In this document: piece by piece, positions 11,801-24,600 of the stretch | Numbering within the stretch: position 1 is the stretch's first letter | How the letters are laid out: each line of letters starts with the position of its first letter | NCBI RefSeq assembly: GCF_019649055.1 | Contig: NW_026570227.1 | Location: forward strand, 1,798,001-1,862,000 | Direction of reading: 5' to 3' | DNA length: 64,000 nucleotides | Source of the DNA: Paramacrobiotus metropolitanus | Lineage: Eukaryota > Tardigrada > Eutardigrada > Parachela > Macrobiotidae | The notes under the pieces: model-generated | What the model saw: only the letters and a program-made list of their open reading frames with translations | What the model was told of the DNA's origin: nothing | Databases searched by the model: none | Position numbers and translations under genes: made by a program

Positions 11801-14800
11801 ACCACCAAGATGCAGCACAGGCTACGCATATCGAAACTGGGCTCGCTCTCCGTTTCCTGTATCGAACCTTCAGCTTTGGCTCCGTATCGCTGTATTTGCG
11901 TCCCATCGCGTCGATCACATATCGCTTTGTTTACCAGTTTTTTTGTGCTCTCGTGGGTTGTTGGAAGAATTCTTGTGCTGCTTTTATGCCCTCATTCTAG
12001 TTAGTTCCTAGTCTGAATTGCAAAATGTTGTTCCCTGGATTGAAAGTTTTTGGCATCATTGTTCTTACTTTTTAGCTGGTGATGAGTCAGATCAGTCGCA
12101 CCACCCGCGCAATTATTTATTTTGACCAGCATGCTGCAGTATAGTAATAGCGTTAGAGCAGCCACATAAGTACGTAGTACATACGGATCAAAATTTGCAA
12201 ATTTAGATCTTTATTTTCCGAGCGCTCCTATTCAGTATTTAATGTGGTAAAGAATAGAAACTAATTTCGTATTCGAAAACACACTCGGTCTGAATAATAG
12301 TTTTTCGAAACCATTGTTTTTCGAAACCATTCCACTTCTCTGTAGCCGCATGATGTTGTAGTACTTAATTGTAGTTATATGGTATTTTTTTTATTGTTTT
12401 GAGCTGGTCACATTTCCTGTTTCAATTTTTTGTGCATTCAGTTGGGTTTTAAAATAATTAGAAATTTCATAAAACTTAAATAACTCACGAAAAGAAATCG
12501 TCACACAATGGCAATACTAAAAAATGCTTGCTCATCAACAAAAAGATACCAGGGAAAGCCATCTCTGGAGGTGGCTTCGCGTACCGTATCGTTTTTCTTT
12601 GTACAAAGGACATTCCAAAAGTTTCTTTCCCTATTTTGCCTGCGTGCCATTTCAAGTGATATGCAAACGATATATTTTTTATTACGTAACATGTTCTCTG
12701 AGTTATCGAAGAAAAGAAAATTTTTAACTGTCGATGAAGAACTGCCCAGGTGAAAAATCATTTAGCCGGTGGTACTTCTGGCAGCCTAACCACTATCCTT
12801 CCAAAATTTCAGCTGTAATGTTGTCACTTCTCTCCTTCTCGATGGTTTTGAATAAAATTTATAATAGTCAAGGCTTACTATGTACTTGTTATTATCATGA
12901 TCATGAATCATTTCCAAACTTTCACAAATTAAAATAATAAAATTGTTTTTACAGACATCCGTTTTTTTTGGTTTTACGCTTTCCTGCTATTCCAAACTTC
13001 CAATTCTTTTCCACAATAAAAACTGTATCCTTGACCCACCTCAGCACATACTGGCTATGATTCAGTTTATCGCTAACCTGTTTGCAACAAATTGTTTTCT
13101 GGATTTTTTAATATTTTTGCCGTCTGGAAACTGGCAAGCCTCATGTTTTGACAACTGGTCACTAACACTTCCGATTTCCTTCTAAAAGCAGAAAGGGGCG
13201 AATCTTTTTGATCTCGATTTGCACTGTAAAAGGGAAGACTTCTGAACAAAAACGTTTTGTGCTTCTTGAAGTTCGAACGGGGAGAATGCTAAAAATGTTA
13301 CAATCTTGCGAGGAACCCGGAAGACAGGCTGCCAGACACCGCTAAAAGTCTTTTGGCGAATTTTCCTCTTCCTCTTTGAACAAGACCAAGTTTAAATTTT
13401 TTAATATTTAGTTAGTAACTGGCATTAGTAAAAATATGGGTGAAAAGGGCTAAGTGAGTTTGTGGGGGTAGATAAAAAATAGGGAAAGGAACTTTTGGAA
13501 TCGCCTTTGTATTTCAGGGTATGCGTAAAAAGCGCGCGTAAAATTTTTGGTTGATGTGAGACGCGGGGTTGGTACGGGTTCTGAGATGCGGTTCGCAGGA
13601 TACCGTATCCGAGAGTTGTGGAAACGGGACGCATTCGGATACGCAGCATACCCCCGTCCCGAATCTTTGCACTGATAACCAGATACGCGAAGCGAGAACC
13701 GACATACCGTATCGCGTATCTCCTATTATGGGACGGTGGTGTCCTGTACCGTAGCTAGATTCGTTACAGATTGGGGACGAGGCCTAATATTTAGAAATTA
13801 CATATAAATTAGACAATTAAGGGATTTGGCCCGGCATATAGTACCAAATTCGGGTACATACACGGGAACTTTCGCTGTCGCGCAATCCTATACACTTTTT
13901 TGCATGGCTAGGTATGTACCTAATATTCATAACGGCTCTCATACTCATACTCATAAGTCATAACCCTACTCCTTTAATTCCGAATCCATACTCATAACGG
14001 CCCACATAATCATAATCATACTTTGGTCCTACCGGTCCTCAGATTAATTTATTCATAATTATAGCTCATATCTTAACCATTACTCATGCTGGTGTGTCAA
14101 AATGTAATATGCAATTACAACTATGTGTTCATGTAAGTCTACTCAACCGCCCGCTTTCGTCCACTCGTAAAAATTATTTCATCTTAATTAGTAACGAAAA
14201 AATATTTATTAGAAAATGGCTTCATTACAAAATGACTTCAGCAAACTTGAACTGAGTAACGAAAGCTAAGTAGTTTAATCTGCATATAAAAACTGAACAA
14301 GAAAATCTACCATTGTCCACTTTCGTCCATTTTTTAAACTAGTGCTAATGATAAAAAAACCTGAAAAGTTAATGGGCTTACTACGTAGCTTCCACCAAAC
14401 AGAAAGTGAACGGGCTGTTAACTTTTTATTTCCACAAAACTAATTTTCGACAAAAGCATCGTGTACACTGTACAGCAATAGAACACAGGAAGAGTAATAA
14501 CGCAGTTTAATCGTTGCTAGCCAGGACAAAAGCAGATATCAAAAAAAATTTTTAAAAAAATCCAAGAACGGTGCACAATTTGCGCAACAGCTATTACTAC
14601 TTAGTGTCAATAATACGGTTTTTACGATTAATAAACAATATATAATGTTTTTACTAATAACATTAAGCGCAGTACCGCACTGGTATGAGTAGCGGTAAAG
14701 GTTTGAGTTATGATTATGAACAAAAATATGATGACCGGTAGGATCAAAGTATGATTATGATTATGAAAGCCGTTTTGAGTATGAATTCTGAATTAGGAAT

Positions 14801-17458
14801 AGGGTTATGAGTATGAGGACCGTTATGAGAATTAGGGTTTGGGAGCGCGCGACAGCGGAAGTTGCCGTGGATACATACAAATTTGGTGCTATGTACCGGG
14901 CCAAACCCCTTAAGACCGCGAGATATTGAGGTACTCAGACATTTCTAGACATTTTAAAAATTCGAAACTCTGGAGGCTCAGAAAATTAGAGGTAACGGCC
15001 CCGCTGCGCGGGGCCGAGTCGAAATATTTAGAAATTCTGGAAATGTAAAAGCTTTGGAGCCGACTTTGGAAAAATTAATAGTTATTTTGAGGTATTCAAA
15101 CATGTTTTAAAAACATCTTAAAGGTTTCAAAAATTTAAGAAAGTTATAATTTTGATGGAATTGACAATTTAAATAACATACACAGATCTGTAGTTTAGGT
15201 TGCTAAGCTGCGAAACAGACTACAACAGTACTACAACAATACAGTACAGTACAGTACTACAACTGTAATACAGTACAGTATACAGTACTGTAATACAGCT
15301 TTTATATTGTATTAATACGCTGGCGATGAAGTGATAGTAGTACTACATTTAATTGCTACAACTTACGTACTGAGTACTGTAAAGTACTCATTCATTGCCA
15401 AAATAAGTAATTTAATTAGTAGTACAGTACCTTTAAGTACTAACAACATTTTAAGTACTGTACTGCAACATTTAAAAATTTTTTAAGAACTGCTTTAAAA
15501 CTGATAATTTTTTTAAAGATAAAGGTAGGAACGTTTGTGTGATGCTCAATTTTATAAAAATAATAACTTTTTGAAAAGGTCAATGTTGATTTAGGAGATA
15601 ATTTCCAAAACTAACAACTTTTAAGTACTAAAAACCCTTAAGTACTACAACTTTTAAAAATTTTATTTAGACTTTCTCCAACACTTAAGATTTTTTTAAA
15701 GATAATGGTAGGAACGTTTGTGTGATGCTGTATTTTATGAAATTAATAACTTCTTGAAAAAATCAATGTTCATTTAGGAGATAATTTCCAAAAAATAAGG
15801 ACAGGACGTAAGGATATATGAATCTATTGATATCCCTAGTCCTACTGCGGGTAATTAAACCAATTTATCAGGCATACTGTACTTGTACCAAAACGAAAAA
15901 CAGTGTTTGTTTGTTAATCTAAATAAATTATGTGTAATGCAGTAACTAATAATATTTGAGGAATATACAACCGGCGTGCTCCGCTTGCCAGTGGTAATGG
16001 ACTAATGGTTAATAAGCAAACTGCACACAGTACAATTTCGAATTCACAATTTGAATTAATCAGGAGCATTGAGCTTTGCGTGGTTGCAGTGTGCGTGGAC
16101 GCCGGTCCCCTCAGCGTCGGCCCCAGTGACGTCATCTTCTTCACCAGCCAGCATTATCAACGGGGATACATCCAATCCGCCACCACTCCCTGCACGTTGC
16201 AATTCGTCAGCACGCTCCCGCAGGCCAAAATCCAGGCGCCACTAATATCTGTACATGATATATGTACAAGCTTGCCCCGTAATTTCGATCGATCATCACT
16301 AGCGTCACCTCACTATGGTTATACAGATATACAGAATATCTGTATCTACAGACTATCGTGAAGACAAAATTCAATATTTAACGCGAAAGTTGCGCTATCA
16401 GTGACTGCTGTTGCGATGCTTACATAAAATTTACTTTGTACAATCATATATGTAGTTTATTACGTAGCTGGACAAATCAGATGTTCCACCAGCGCCATGG
16501 AGTCACTCGTGATCAATAAATTAATGCAACCGGAAAATTTATATCAGACCACAACTGGCTGCAAGGATAGGTTGAAAATCTGAGTGAAAATGTATTAATT
16601 CGGTGGTAATTTACAGTACTAGTTTGCTTCTGTATTCGGCTAGTCAGGTGAGCCAGTACACAATGACAATTAGCCGGCGCCGATTTACACTAATGAAAAT
16701 GATTAAATTTAAATTTGCTAGTTCAAGATCGTGGCTGTACCGTATGTTCCTTTATTGCAGTTCACAAATGAACATTTCCACAATACAGAGGTGAGTCCGC
16801 GGACGGCACACGTAGCGATGGCTAATTTTTGAGCAGTGGAATAATTATAATATGAACACTGTATCATAATTATTTCACGGAAATAGACATATAAAATTAA
16901 TATCTATGTACGTGGTGTAAGCGTGCGGTACTGTTTTTAGGGCTGGTGCGATGACGACTATATGTACCTATCGTTTGACGGGATGAGTTACTGCGACTGT
17001 TCATCCGGTCCGCTGCCCATTACCTTGATATCCACAGGCACCTCCGTGGTGAGTGACCCTTTCATTAATTAAGGAAAATGGCCCGATACTGGCAGTCGGT
17101 GTTATATACTAATTATTGTATTTCTCCATAGAAACTTTCGAATTAGCGCACTGCGTTTTGACATGGGCCAATGTTTGTGCGTATACTTTATACTCGTACT
17201 TATACACTGGCCGGAAAAGATTAAAATGTCAGGGAGTGCGAAAATGCTCAACAATTATAGCGGATGTAAACGGAATATCAAAACACCACGCATTGGGTCC
17301 TTTCAGTTAGGAAGTTTGGTCAGCGCCAGTATGTACTGCATTTGTCACTGAATCGTCTTTTCCTGGTGTAGACGGTGGTGCAGCAACGCGCATACCGGAA
17401 GAGCGGAAGCAGTCCCTACTCGTACGGATTTGCATTCTTGGTTACACTCGTCTACTGA
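8851..17458 (+). CDS. Multi-repeat cadherin/He_PIG-like + CUB protein (gene B), possibly decaying
   Basis: A long exon ending at 10468 encodes five about 82-residue repeats from about 9160 (QCTAGTSVG, HFSIS, GTYTPTVTATN pattern, two Cys each), then the linker PGQAT and a phase-1 donor. CUB exons follow at 16090-16235, 16761-16790, 16941-17048 and 17372-17458, each matching gene A in phase and sequence. Three problems: a degenerate sixth repeat at about 8900-9080 ends in an in-frame TGA (9082-9084); the only signal-peptide-like stretch (ATG 8861) is in another frame from that repeat; and the first CUB exon ends CAG|GCGCCA rather than GT. The intact 1.35-kb repeat frame argues against long neutral decay, so the true start may be a different exon. 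Intron 1 is 5.6 kb versus 1.1 kb in gene A. Confidence 0.55.
13818..14912. mobile_element. 1.1-kb element with about 250-bp terminal inverted repeats
   Basis: 13818-14095 (agggatttggcccggcatat onward) matches the reverse complement of 14683-14912, through rows of cataatcataatcatacttt-type sequence. The centre (about 590 bases) has no transposase, so it is non-autonomous. The terminal bases resemble the foldback copies at 1232 and 6880 (cccggtacat, gtaccaaatt, cttt/cgctgtcgcgc), suggesting one superfamily. Confidence 0.7.
15500..15800. repeat. Tandem duplication, about 190-bp period
   Basis: ggtaggaacgtttgtgtgat followed by tttaggagataatttccaaaa occurs twice (about 15526-15615 and 15710-15800) with about 85-90 percent identity by eye. 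Confidence 0.65.
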
Positions 17459-17933
17459 ACTGATTGATGCCGGTATACTTGTACACCAAACTAGTCAAGT
17501 CCATCAGCATGACCATCTTGCACAACTCTCACTCCAGATGTAATACGTATATGAATACGTACCTAATATTTACACATTGTTGTATCTCAAATATTAAAAG
17601 TGTCCTTCAAATGATTGCGCGTATGTTCCAGTATTAGAAGTATCCAATATCAAATTTATAACAGAATAATGTGACCTTTGCTGTGTGAATTCGTTTTGCG
17701 AGGCTCAGCTAAGTGTGAACTGTTTAACTCACAATCGAAAACTCTCACATATTTGTATTATTTTGTTTTACTACAGTATACGTATACCGGACACCCGATA
17801 GCCTGTACTTGTCAAGCATTTAATACCAGACATGCACAACAATAAAGTGTAAAACAGTCAGTGAAACCGCTGGTGCTACAGTATACCGACTAGACAATGA
17901 AGTCCTGTTTACCGGGTTGTCTGCTCCTGATAC

Positions 17934-17986
17934 ATGAATGAATGAATGAATGAATGAATGAATGAATGAATGAATGAATGAATGAA
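17934..17986. repeat. (TGAA)n microsatellite
   Basis: About 13 uninterrupted copies in the spacer between gene B and the transporter, which converge here. The rest of 17459-18038 shows no gene; aataaa at about 17841 is a candidate poly(A) signal for gene B. Confidence 0.9.
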
Positions 17987-18038
17987 CGTAAGGTTGATTA
18001 TTCGATAGTGTAATACTGGACGTGTAGAATACACGGCG

Positions 18039-20102
18039 TTAAAGGTCGGTCAGTTGGGCGGTGGAGGCCACTGTGGACTGGGCGTGGCTCAGCCCGGTCC
18101 CCGTTGTCCGTCGTGCCATGCCCCGCCCCGTCCTCTTCTCCCACAACGCCTCCTGGATCTCGCTGAACGAGCGGCCCTTCGTCTCCAGCACATCGTACCA
18201 TATGTAAACAATAAAAGCTGCCGCAGCGATGGCGTACGGCAGGAAAGTCCAGTGGCCCATGCCGGCCTGCATCGGCGGGTACAGCGCCGTCACCAGCATC
18301 GTTGAGGCGTGGCATGCAAAGGACACCAGGGTCATGGCGGCACCCCGCGACTCCTTGCCGAACATCTCCGCCGGGAGGATCCAGGGCACGATGCCCGGGC
18401 CCAGGTTATAAGATACGATAAAGGTCAACAGCGCTGCCAAGCCGCCGTATGGACACCAGCGGCAGTTCTGCTGGACCAGGCCGGAAAAGGTCACCATTGC
18501 GATGCAGGCCACGCAGCAGCCGATATTCCCTGTTAATACAACAAAATTCGGTGCTTCACGGTAGCGATTAGTTTTTGTCTTAAAAAGTGGGATTCGGAGA
18601 TCCGGTTTGCGGTGGAAAAATTGAATAATAAAATCAACAAACAATGTGCAACAGGAACGCATCCAATGCGCAGTCACAGGCACCGAGTTCATATGTGCGA
18701 AACAGGTATCTCCTTTTTTTAAAAAGAACAGTTTCTTATCTGAGCCACAAGTTATGGTGTAATCGGCTTACCGGAAATCAGCAAGACCTTTCGCCCGGCT
18801 TTATCAATAAGCACCATCCCTGCCGCGATGGCCAGCATCTGCAGTCCCATCACCCCGATACTCCCGTACAGGGACTCCAGCGGCGGCAGCCCCACACTGC
18901 TGAAAATCGCGCTGGAGTACGGATACACCGCCGCGTATCCACTAAACCGCTGGTTCATCATCACCAGCCCGCACGTGACAATGTTCTGCCGGAGAAACGG
19001 ATCCCGGAACAACCCCACCACCGAGATGACCTTTTCCCCTTCCACGGCCTTCCGTTCCAGTTCTATCTGTTGCAGTTCATATGTGATGTTACTACGCTGT
19101 CGCAGCCAGGTTAGTGCTTTAGCTGCGGCTTGGTGATCGCCGTTGGTCAGCAACAGGTAGCGCGGGCTTTCCGGGCAGAACAGCAAGGAAAAGGATAAAA
19201 TCAGGGAGGGGATAAAGCGCAGCCAGGACATGACCGTCCAAAGGTCACCGGTGCCGAGCACTTGCGGGAGGCCCAGGACGACCGACACTAACATCCCGAA
19301 GACGTAGAGAAAGGTCGGGATGGTGCCCATGGCGCCGCGCAGCCGTACCGGGCTGATTTCGGCGATGTACAGCGGAAGGATGGAGCTGGACAATCCCATG
19401 TTGACACCTACAATGCAGGACTGAATTAATGGAAATTAATGGGAGCCAGCCAGTCGGTCCGCGGTTAAAAAAAACTGCATATTAAAACGATACTCTTAAA
19501 GCATCCCAACTGGGGCTGCATATTCAGCGCTTCCAGGGAGCTAACGACTGTTGAAGGTTGGAAAAGGATGCGAGGTCACGAAGCAGCTATGATTACGATT
19601 ACCAGAATCGAGAAACACCAGTTCACTGTGCGGAAAGGTCACGGTTTTCAGGCTCACGTGCCAACCAACCTAAAAGTATCCGTCCAATAAACAGCATTTC
19701 ATAAGAATCGGCCATAACACACGCTCCCGACAGGATAGTCCCCAAGACAGCGGGAATATTGGTGACATGCAGAGCGTTCTTATATCCGCACCGGCTGATC
19801 AACCAGCCGGTGCCCCATAAACCCAGACAGGCGCCCAGCGACATGGACGCCCCGATCAGCGCCCATAACCCGTTAATAACCGCATCCGTCTGCAGCAGTT
19901 GCAGTGAGGAGTTCACAGCGATGCAAAAATCCGTGTTGTTGGTGACCTTTCGAGCGCAACGCACATCATGCAGCCAGTCGACAATCACGGCTTGCGGCGC
20001 ATTAATCTGGCAGAGACTGTAGCCAATGGGGAACCAGGCGCCCAGCGACAACGAGGTCACCACCGCCAACAACGTCCCGGTGACCCCGTCCTCATGACCC
20101 AT
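18039..20102 (-). CDS. GLUT/SLC2-like sugar transporter (major facilitator)
   Basis: Three exons, 20102-19670, 19407-18772 and 18529-18039, joined by phase-1 introns, predict 519 residues with about 12 membrane segments. Family marks: VTGTLLAVVTSLSLGAWFPI then INAPQ near residue 30; an outer loop with N-glycosylation site NNT; IGRILLG then PLYIAEISPVRLRGAMGT; CPESPRYLL; IDKAGRK; GPGIVPWILPAEMF; and LETKGRSFSEIQ near the C-terminus. GLUT proteins move hexoses passively across the plasma membrane. The helix 7 motif normally QQLSG is here MNQRFSGYAAVYPYSS, so substrate choice may differ. The start fits the usual GLUT N-terminus. The second intron contains a SINE-like repeat. Confidence 0.9.
18556..18700 (-). 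repeat. SINE-like dispersed repeat
   Basis: On the minus strand it contains gttcctgttgcacattgttt then gttgattttattattcaatt, shared with 38784-38957 and 61213-61378. It lies in intron 2 of the transporter, same orientation as the gene. Confidence 0.55.
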
Positions 20103-21666
20103 AGATGCGCCGACTGATTACGATGATCAAGGCAACCATTTAATCGCCGTCTACATATTCCACATCGATCATACATTGTTGCGACGAGTTTTCTTATATA
20201 AACAAATGAAGCCGGAAAAAGATTTTTCCAAGTAGCGGATTCATTGTGTATGTAGCGAATTTTCTCGTTTCATTGATGTGTATTATTATGTTGCTGTGAT
20301 AAGTGGCTCGTGTTTGTCGCACGATGGCCGTTGAGGACAACGTGACCGTTTGTTGACCATTGTGGCAACATTTTGTATCGTTGCCGAGTATCAAGGTTGG
20401 AGACAACACGGCGTTTAGCTGTGGGCACTGATCGGACTGATTTCAATGGCTGGTGTGCACATTAGCATTGTTGTCACCTTCAGCAGTTCCTCGTTATGCA
20501 TAATGTGGCAGTTTCTTATTCGACACCATACTTCGCTGAATGAAGAACGGAATGGCATCTCGAGTGGTGTGCTGTCTGTCTGACAGCCACCTCGTCATGC
20601 TAATCATGTTGTCGTCTGGTCCGGCGCGCTGATTGACAGCTGATGTAAAGCTTTGTTGACATACGTGTCGGATGTCTGCAACCGGCACGCGTGGCACGAT
20701 GTACACTGTATTGTATTGTACACTGCACTCTTGTACCTAGGATTATCAGCGAGATTTCAGAGCACGTCTGTGGACCGGTTTTACATCAAACCAGACAGAC
20801 ACAATTTTTTCAAATTTTAAAATATGAAAAGAATCATAGAACCGTGGTTTGGTGTAAAAACGATCTTCATGCATACGCCATACAGTATGTACGTTTACCA
20901 CTTTACGTTCGAAATTTGTGTTATAGGAGATTGGTCCATAATCTGGTACACAATACACATGAATGATGAATGTATGTTATTACACATTTTGTAGGAATTT
21001 TCTTATAGCCATAACTCCCGAACCACATGTTCAGTAGTTATGGTTTTCGTGCTTATGGTTACTAGTACATGGCTACACAGTGCAAGTACTTACAATTCAC
21101 GAATTTGGTACCAACTACCATGTACCGGTACCGGCGGTACGTAACTTCCCTTAACACGATCATACTGCGGTACAATCTAATTGCGATCGCAAGAGAGCGC
21201 CTCGACACGGAACCAACTTCTCACCAAGCTTTAAAATAAATTTCGAAATGCAGACATTCATTCTACAGTTTAAAAGAATGCCTTTTGTATGACGTTAGAA
21301 GAATGCCAACTGTACGCAGTTCCTTCCTCACTCAGTGATGATATTGTACGTGACTACGCGCCAACCGCACAGCGGCCGACTGTCAAGTAGATCGGTAGCG
21401 CAGATGCATCATGCAGGTTGCAAGTTGCAACATGAAAGCACGGCAGTTTGCAACTGTTGGTTTGAGGTTGCAAGATTCTTTCAAATTTTTGTTTTTTTCA
21501 ATACTTTCTCCATTTGTTTAACAGCATCAACTTAAATTTAGGAACAGCCATTTATAAACATCGTGTAGGTCCTTCTAATGTGCTGCAAACAGCTCGGGGA
21601 GACTGGAAAGCATCCCTGACACTACTGCGTCATAAAACGCGTTTGCTGACGAAGCTCCCAAACGCG
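20103..21666. other. Divergent spacer with foldback remnant
   Basis: Lies between the transporter (minus) and the SET/MYND gene (plus), so it should carry both promoters. No TATA element could be assigned. The foldback remnant occupies 20790-21158. No coding gene seen. Confidence 0.5.
20790..21158. mobile_element. Foldback element, copy 3 (partial)
   Basis: It shares ccgtggtttggtgtaaaa, gatcttcatgcat, gattggtccata and agccataactcccgaa with copies 1 and 2, and ends in gtacgtaacttcccttaa like their termini. The matching left arm is weak or lost. Confidence 0.55.
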
Positions 21667-24600
21667 ATGACGGAGAACGGTAAACTCTCATTCCCACATT
21701 CTTCCCCGTGATCGCTCTGACAAACCTGCGCTTGCAGGCCATTCCGCGGACCCTGTGGCAGAAAGTAGCGATGCCGTCGTGTCGCGGGCCGCTGTCTACG
21801 CGCTGCTGGAGCGCGTGCGCAGCGAACTGTCCGAAGCTGAGGAGCCCTTGGGGGATGCGTTGCGGAGTAGTTGTGCGCGCATGAACTGCGCCGCCCTCAT
21901 GGACGACGACGAGGAGTGGGATCCCCGCAGCGCCCCCAAGGCCTTCGCCTACCAACCGGGTGATGTGGTCGTGGAGGAGACGCCGTTCGCTGCCGTGGTG
22001 CATAGTGAGGTGGCCGCGGTGGTTTGCCATCACTGCTGGCGACGGTGAGTCTTGTTTTCATCATTTTTTTCCATTTATTTATTATAATTTTGCCTTGTAC
22101 TTTGTGTTTTCTAGTTTTTAATTCTTCCTACATTTTTCGCGCATTTATTCGTCGTTTAATATTTTTTTTCGGAATTTTTATGTATTTTGTATTCTCTTTG
22201 TGTCTTGATTTGGTTCTATTTTTGTTTTCTGTAATTTTTGCGCATTGTTTTGAGGTTTTTTCGTGCCCACTTATTGCTGGTGTATTTACTGTAATTTGTC
22301 TGTGTTTTGCCGTTTATTTTTGCTTTCTGGATTTTTATTTTCCCATATTTTTTAATTTTTTTTTTGTTTTTGCATTTTCCGCATACTCTGTAGTTTTTCC
22401 TGGCTCAATTATGATTAATTTTTGTAATGATGTGTTCTGGCTTTTTTTCCAGTTTTTGTTTGTTTTAATTTTTGTTTCTGGCAGTTTTGGCGTAACTGTT
22501 AATGGTGGTTATTTATTTCGGTGATTTGTTGGGAATTTTTTAGGAAAATTCTGAGGAAAATAGGAGATATTGAAAAATTCTTTGATAACTGAAATTGATG
22601 GTTGAAAAATATTGGTTGCAGGGAGAATGATGCGGGTTTGTTGAAGCGGTGCACGCGGTGCCACTTTGCCCGCTACTGCGGCGAGCAGTGCGCCAAGGCG
22701 GCCTGGAAGACGCACAAGCTGGAGTGCGGCCGGCTGGCGGAGTACTGCAAGGACACCGGCCTCCTCCCCGACGGCCTCATTCGCCTGCTCAATCTCGTCC
22801 TCATGAAGGTGCAGGCCGGTCAGACCAGCAGTCCCCGCGGGGCCTGCCACCCGCCCACCGAGCGCAGCTTCCATTCCCTCTGCTCACACACCGCCGAGGT
22901 TCGTTGAAAGTATATTCTGGGACTGAAACGTTAAGACGCATAGCTCGTCGGACAGGCGAGCGATTTTCTTGAGAGTAACTTGAATTTCTGTGGAAATCAA
23001 TTTTATACCGAGCATGCTGTTTGTCTCACGAAAACCTGTCGGCTGAAAATTGCAAACGAAGGAAATTCAAGGACTTCGTTTGGCGCAGTTGCAGCCGCCC
23101 GGTGCGGCAGTGCATAGTCAATTTATCTGGAAAATTTCTGAATATTCCCATGCGTTTCCTTTTTTGATTTTCGTCACCAGAATTGACTCTCTTAGCGCTA
23201 CTTCGATAAAAAAATTAAGAATTAGGAGTAAAAAAATTGTAAGTTGAAAATTTGAAAATTAAATAATTAAAAATACCAAGAAATTGTTAAAAAATTCCCA
23301 GTTGTAAATCCGTTTTTTGTAAATGTGACGTAAATTGAACAGAAAATAAGCCAGGTGTTGGTGTCCCATTTGACCGACGAGGGTGGCTTTGACAGCGTGT
23401 TTTAACAGATCGACAAGGAGCTGAAGTCGTCGGACAAATTCCAGCGCAACATGCTGGAGATTAAACGCTTCCTCGGACCGACGCCCGCCGCGGCGCCACT
23501 GGACCCGGCACTGCTAGCGGAGACGTACAGCCGCGTCCTCACCAACACCATCTCCATTCCCGACCGTTTAGGCAACACCCTCGGCCTGGGCCTGTACCTG
23601 GGCGTCTCGCAGTTCGACCACAGCTGCCTGCCCAACGCCGTGTATTTCTGTCGCAACGGCGCGCCGAAACTGTGCGTCGTGGCCACCAATCACATTCATT
23701 CCGTTAAAGAGGTGCATTTCGCGTTATAAAAACGGTTTTATATACGAACTTAACACGGATAAAATTTTAAAAAATTCCTTTATGTTCTTTTTAATTAGTT
23801 TCTAATTTTCTTGATCATGTAAACGCACTTTTGAAATTAATTAGTTTAGCTGGCTGTTATAGTAAAATTTTAAAAAAAATCCTTGTTGAAATTTACCTTG
23901 TTTTTGATCAGTTTCTAATTTTCTTTCTCATGTAAAGTCGTTTTTAAAAATAATTATGCAAGCTGGCTGTTATAGCAAAATTTTAAAAAAAATCGCTGTT
24001 GAAATTTCACCTTATTTTTAATCAGTTTATAATGTTCTTACTCATGTAGATTTGAAGATTAGATTATTATTTATTTTAAAAAATTATTATTATTATTTGA
24101 AATCTTTACTGTTTTTAAAATTTATTCAAATTGCTGTTATAAATTGTGGGTCATTTTTTAATTTTTTGCTGTTTAGGTGCGTATCAGCTACGTGAACCCG
24201 ATGAAGCCGACGACGGAGCGGCGCGCGGAGCTGAAAGAGTCGTACTATTTCGTGTGCCAGTGCGGCCGGTGTCAGGGCGTGGAGAACGACGGGATGGGCC
24301 GGGCGTTGACGTGCAAGAAAGCGGGCTGCGACGGGTACATCCTGCTGGGGAAGGACTGGAAGCCCATGGGGCCCTGTCCGCTCTGCGAGGAGAAGATGGG
24401 CGCGCGCGATGTCGGCGTGAAGCAGGGCCAGGAGCTGATGCTGACCGTCGTGGAGTTTATTAAGCAGCACGAGGCCAACTTCACCGGTAAGGCGAAGTTT
24501 GATTATTTTGCCCGTCTGTTATTGAAATTCTACTTTTGAAATGATTAGAAATGGAATTGGAAACTTGACAAAATTATTTTTTAACATTTTCACCGAAAAT

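Larger units (their letters stand above)
10469..16089. other. 5.6-kb first intron of gene B, repeat-rich
   Basis: No coding gene seen. Contents: the 10868-10985 duplication, a small direct repeat tttttcgaaaccatt near 12300-12330, a 1.1-kb inverted-repeat element at 13818-14912, a TACAGTAC-rich tract at about 15230-15480, and a tandem duplication at 15500-15800. Short ORFs here (for example 11739-12011, 12508-12753) lack domains. Confidence 0.5.

Noticed and set aside
11700-13760. Possible large inverted-repeat element from gctacagtaca (11747) to the reverse complement near 13755
   Set aside because: Similarity of the two ends is short and patchy (cgtatc-rich words), not enough to call an element.
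22024-22524. 166-codon hydrophobic plus-strand ORF
   Set aside because: It is the T-rich intron between SMYD exons 2 and 3; Phe/Leu/Ile content reflects poly-T composition.
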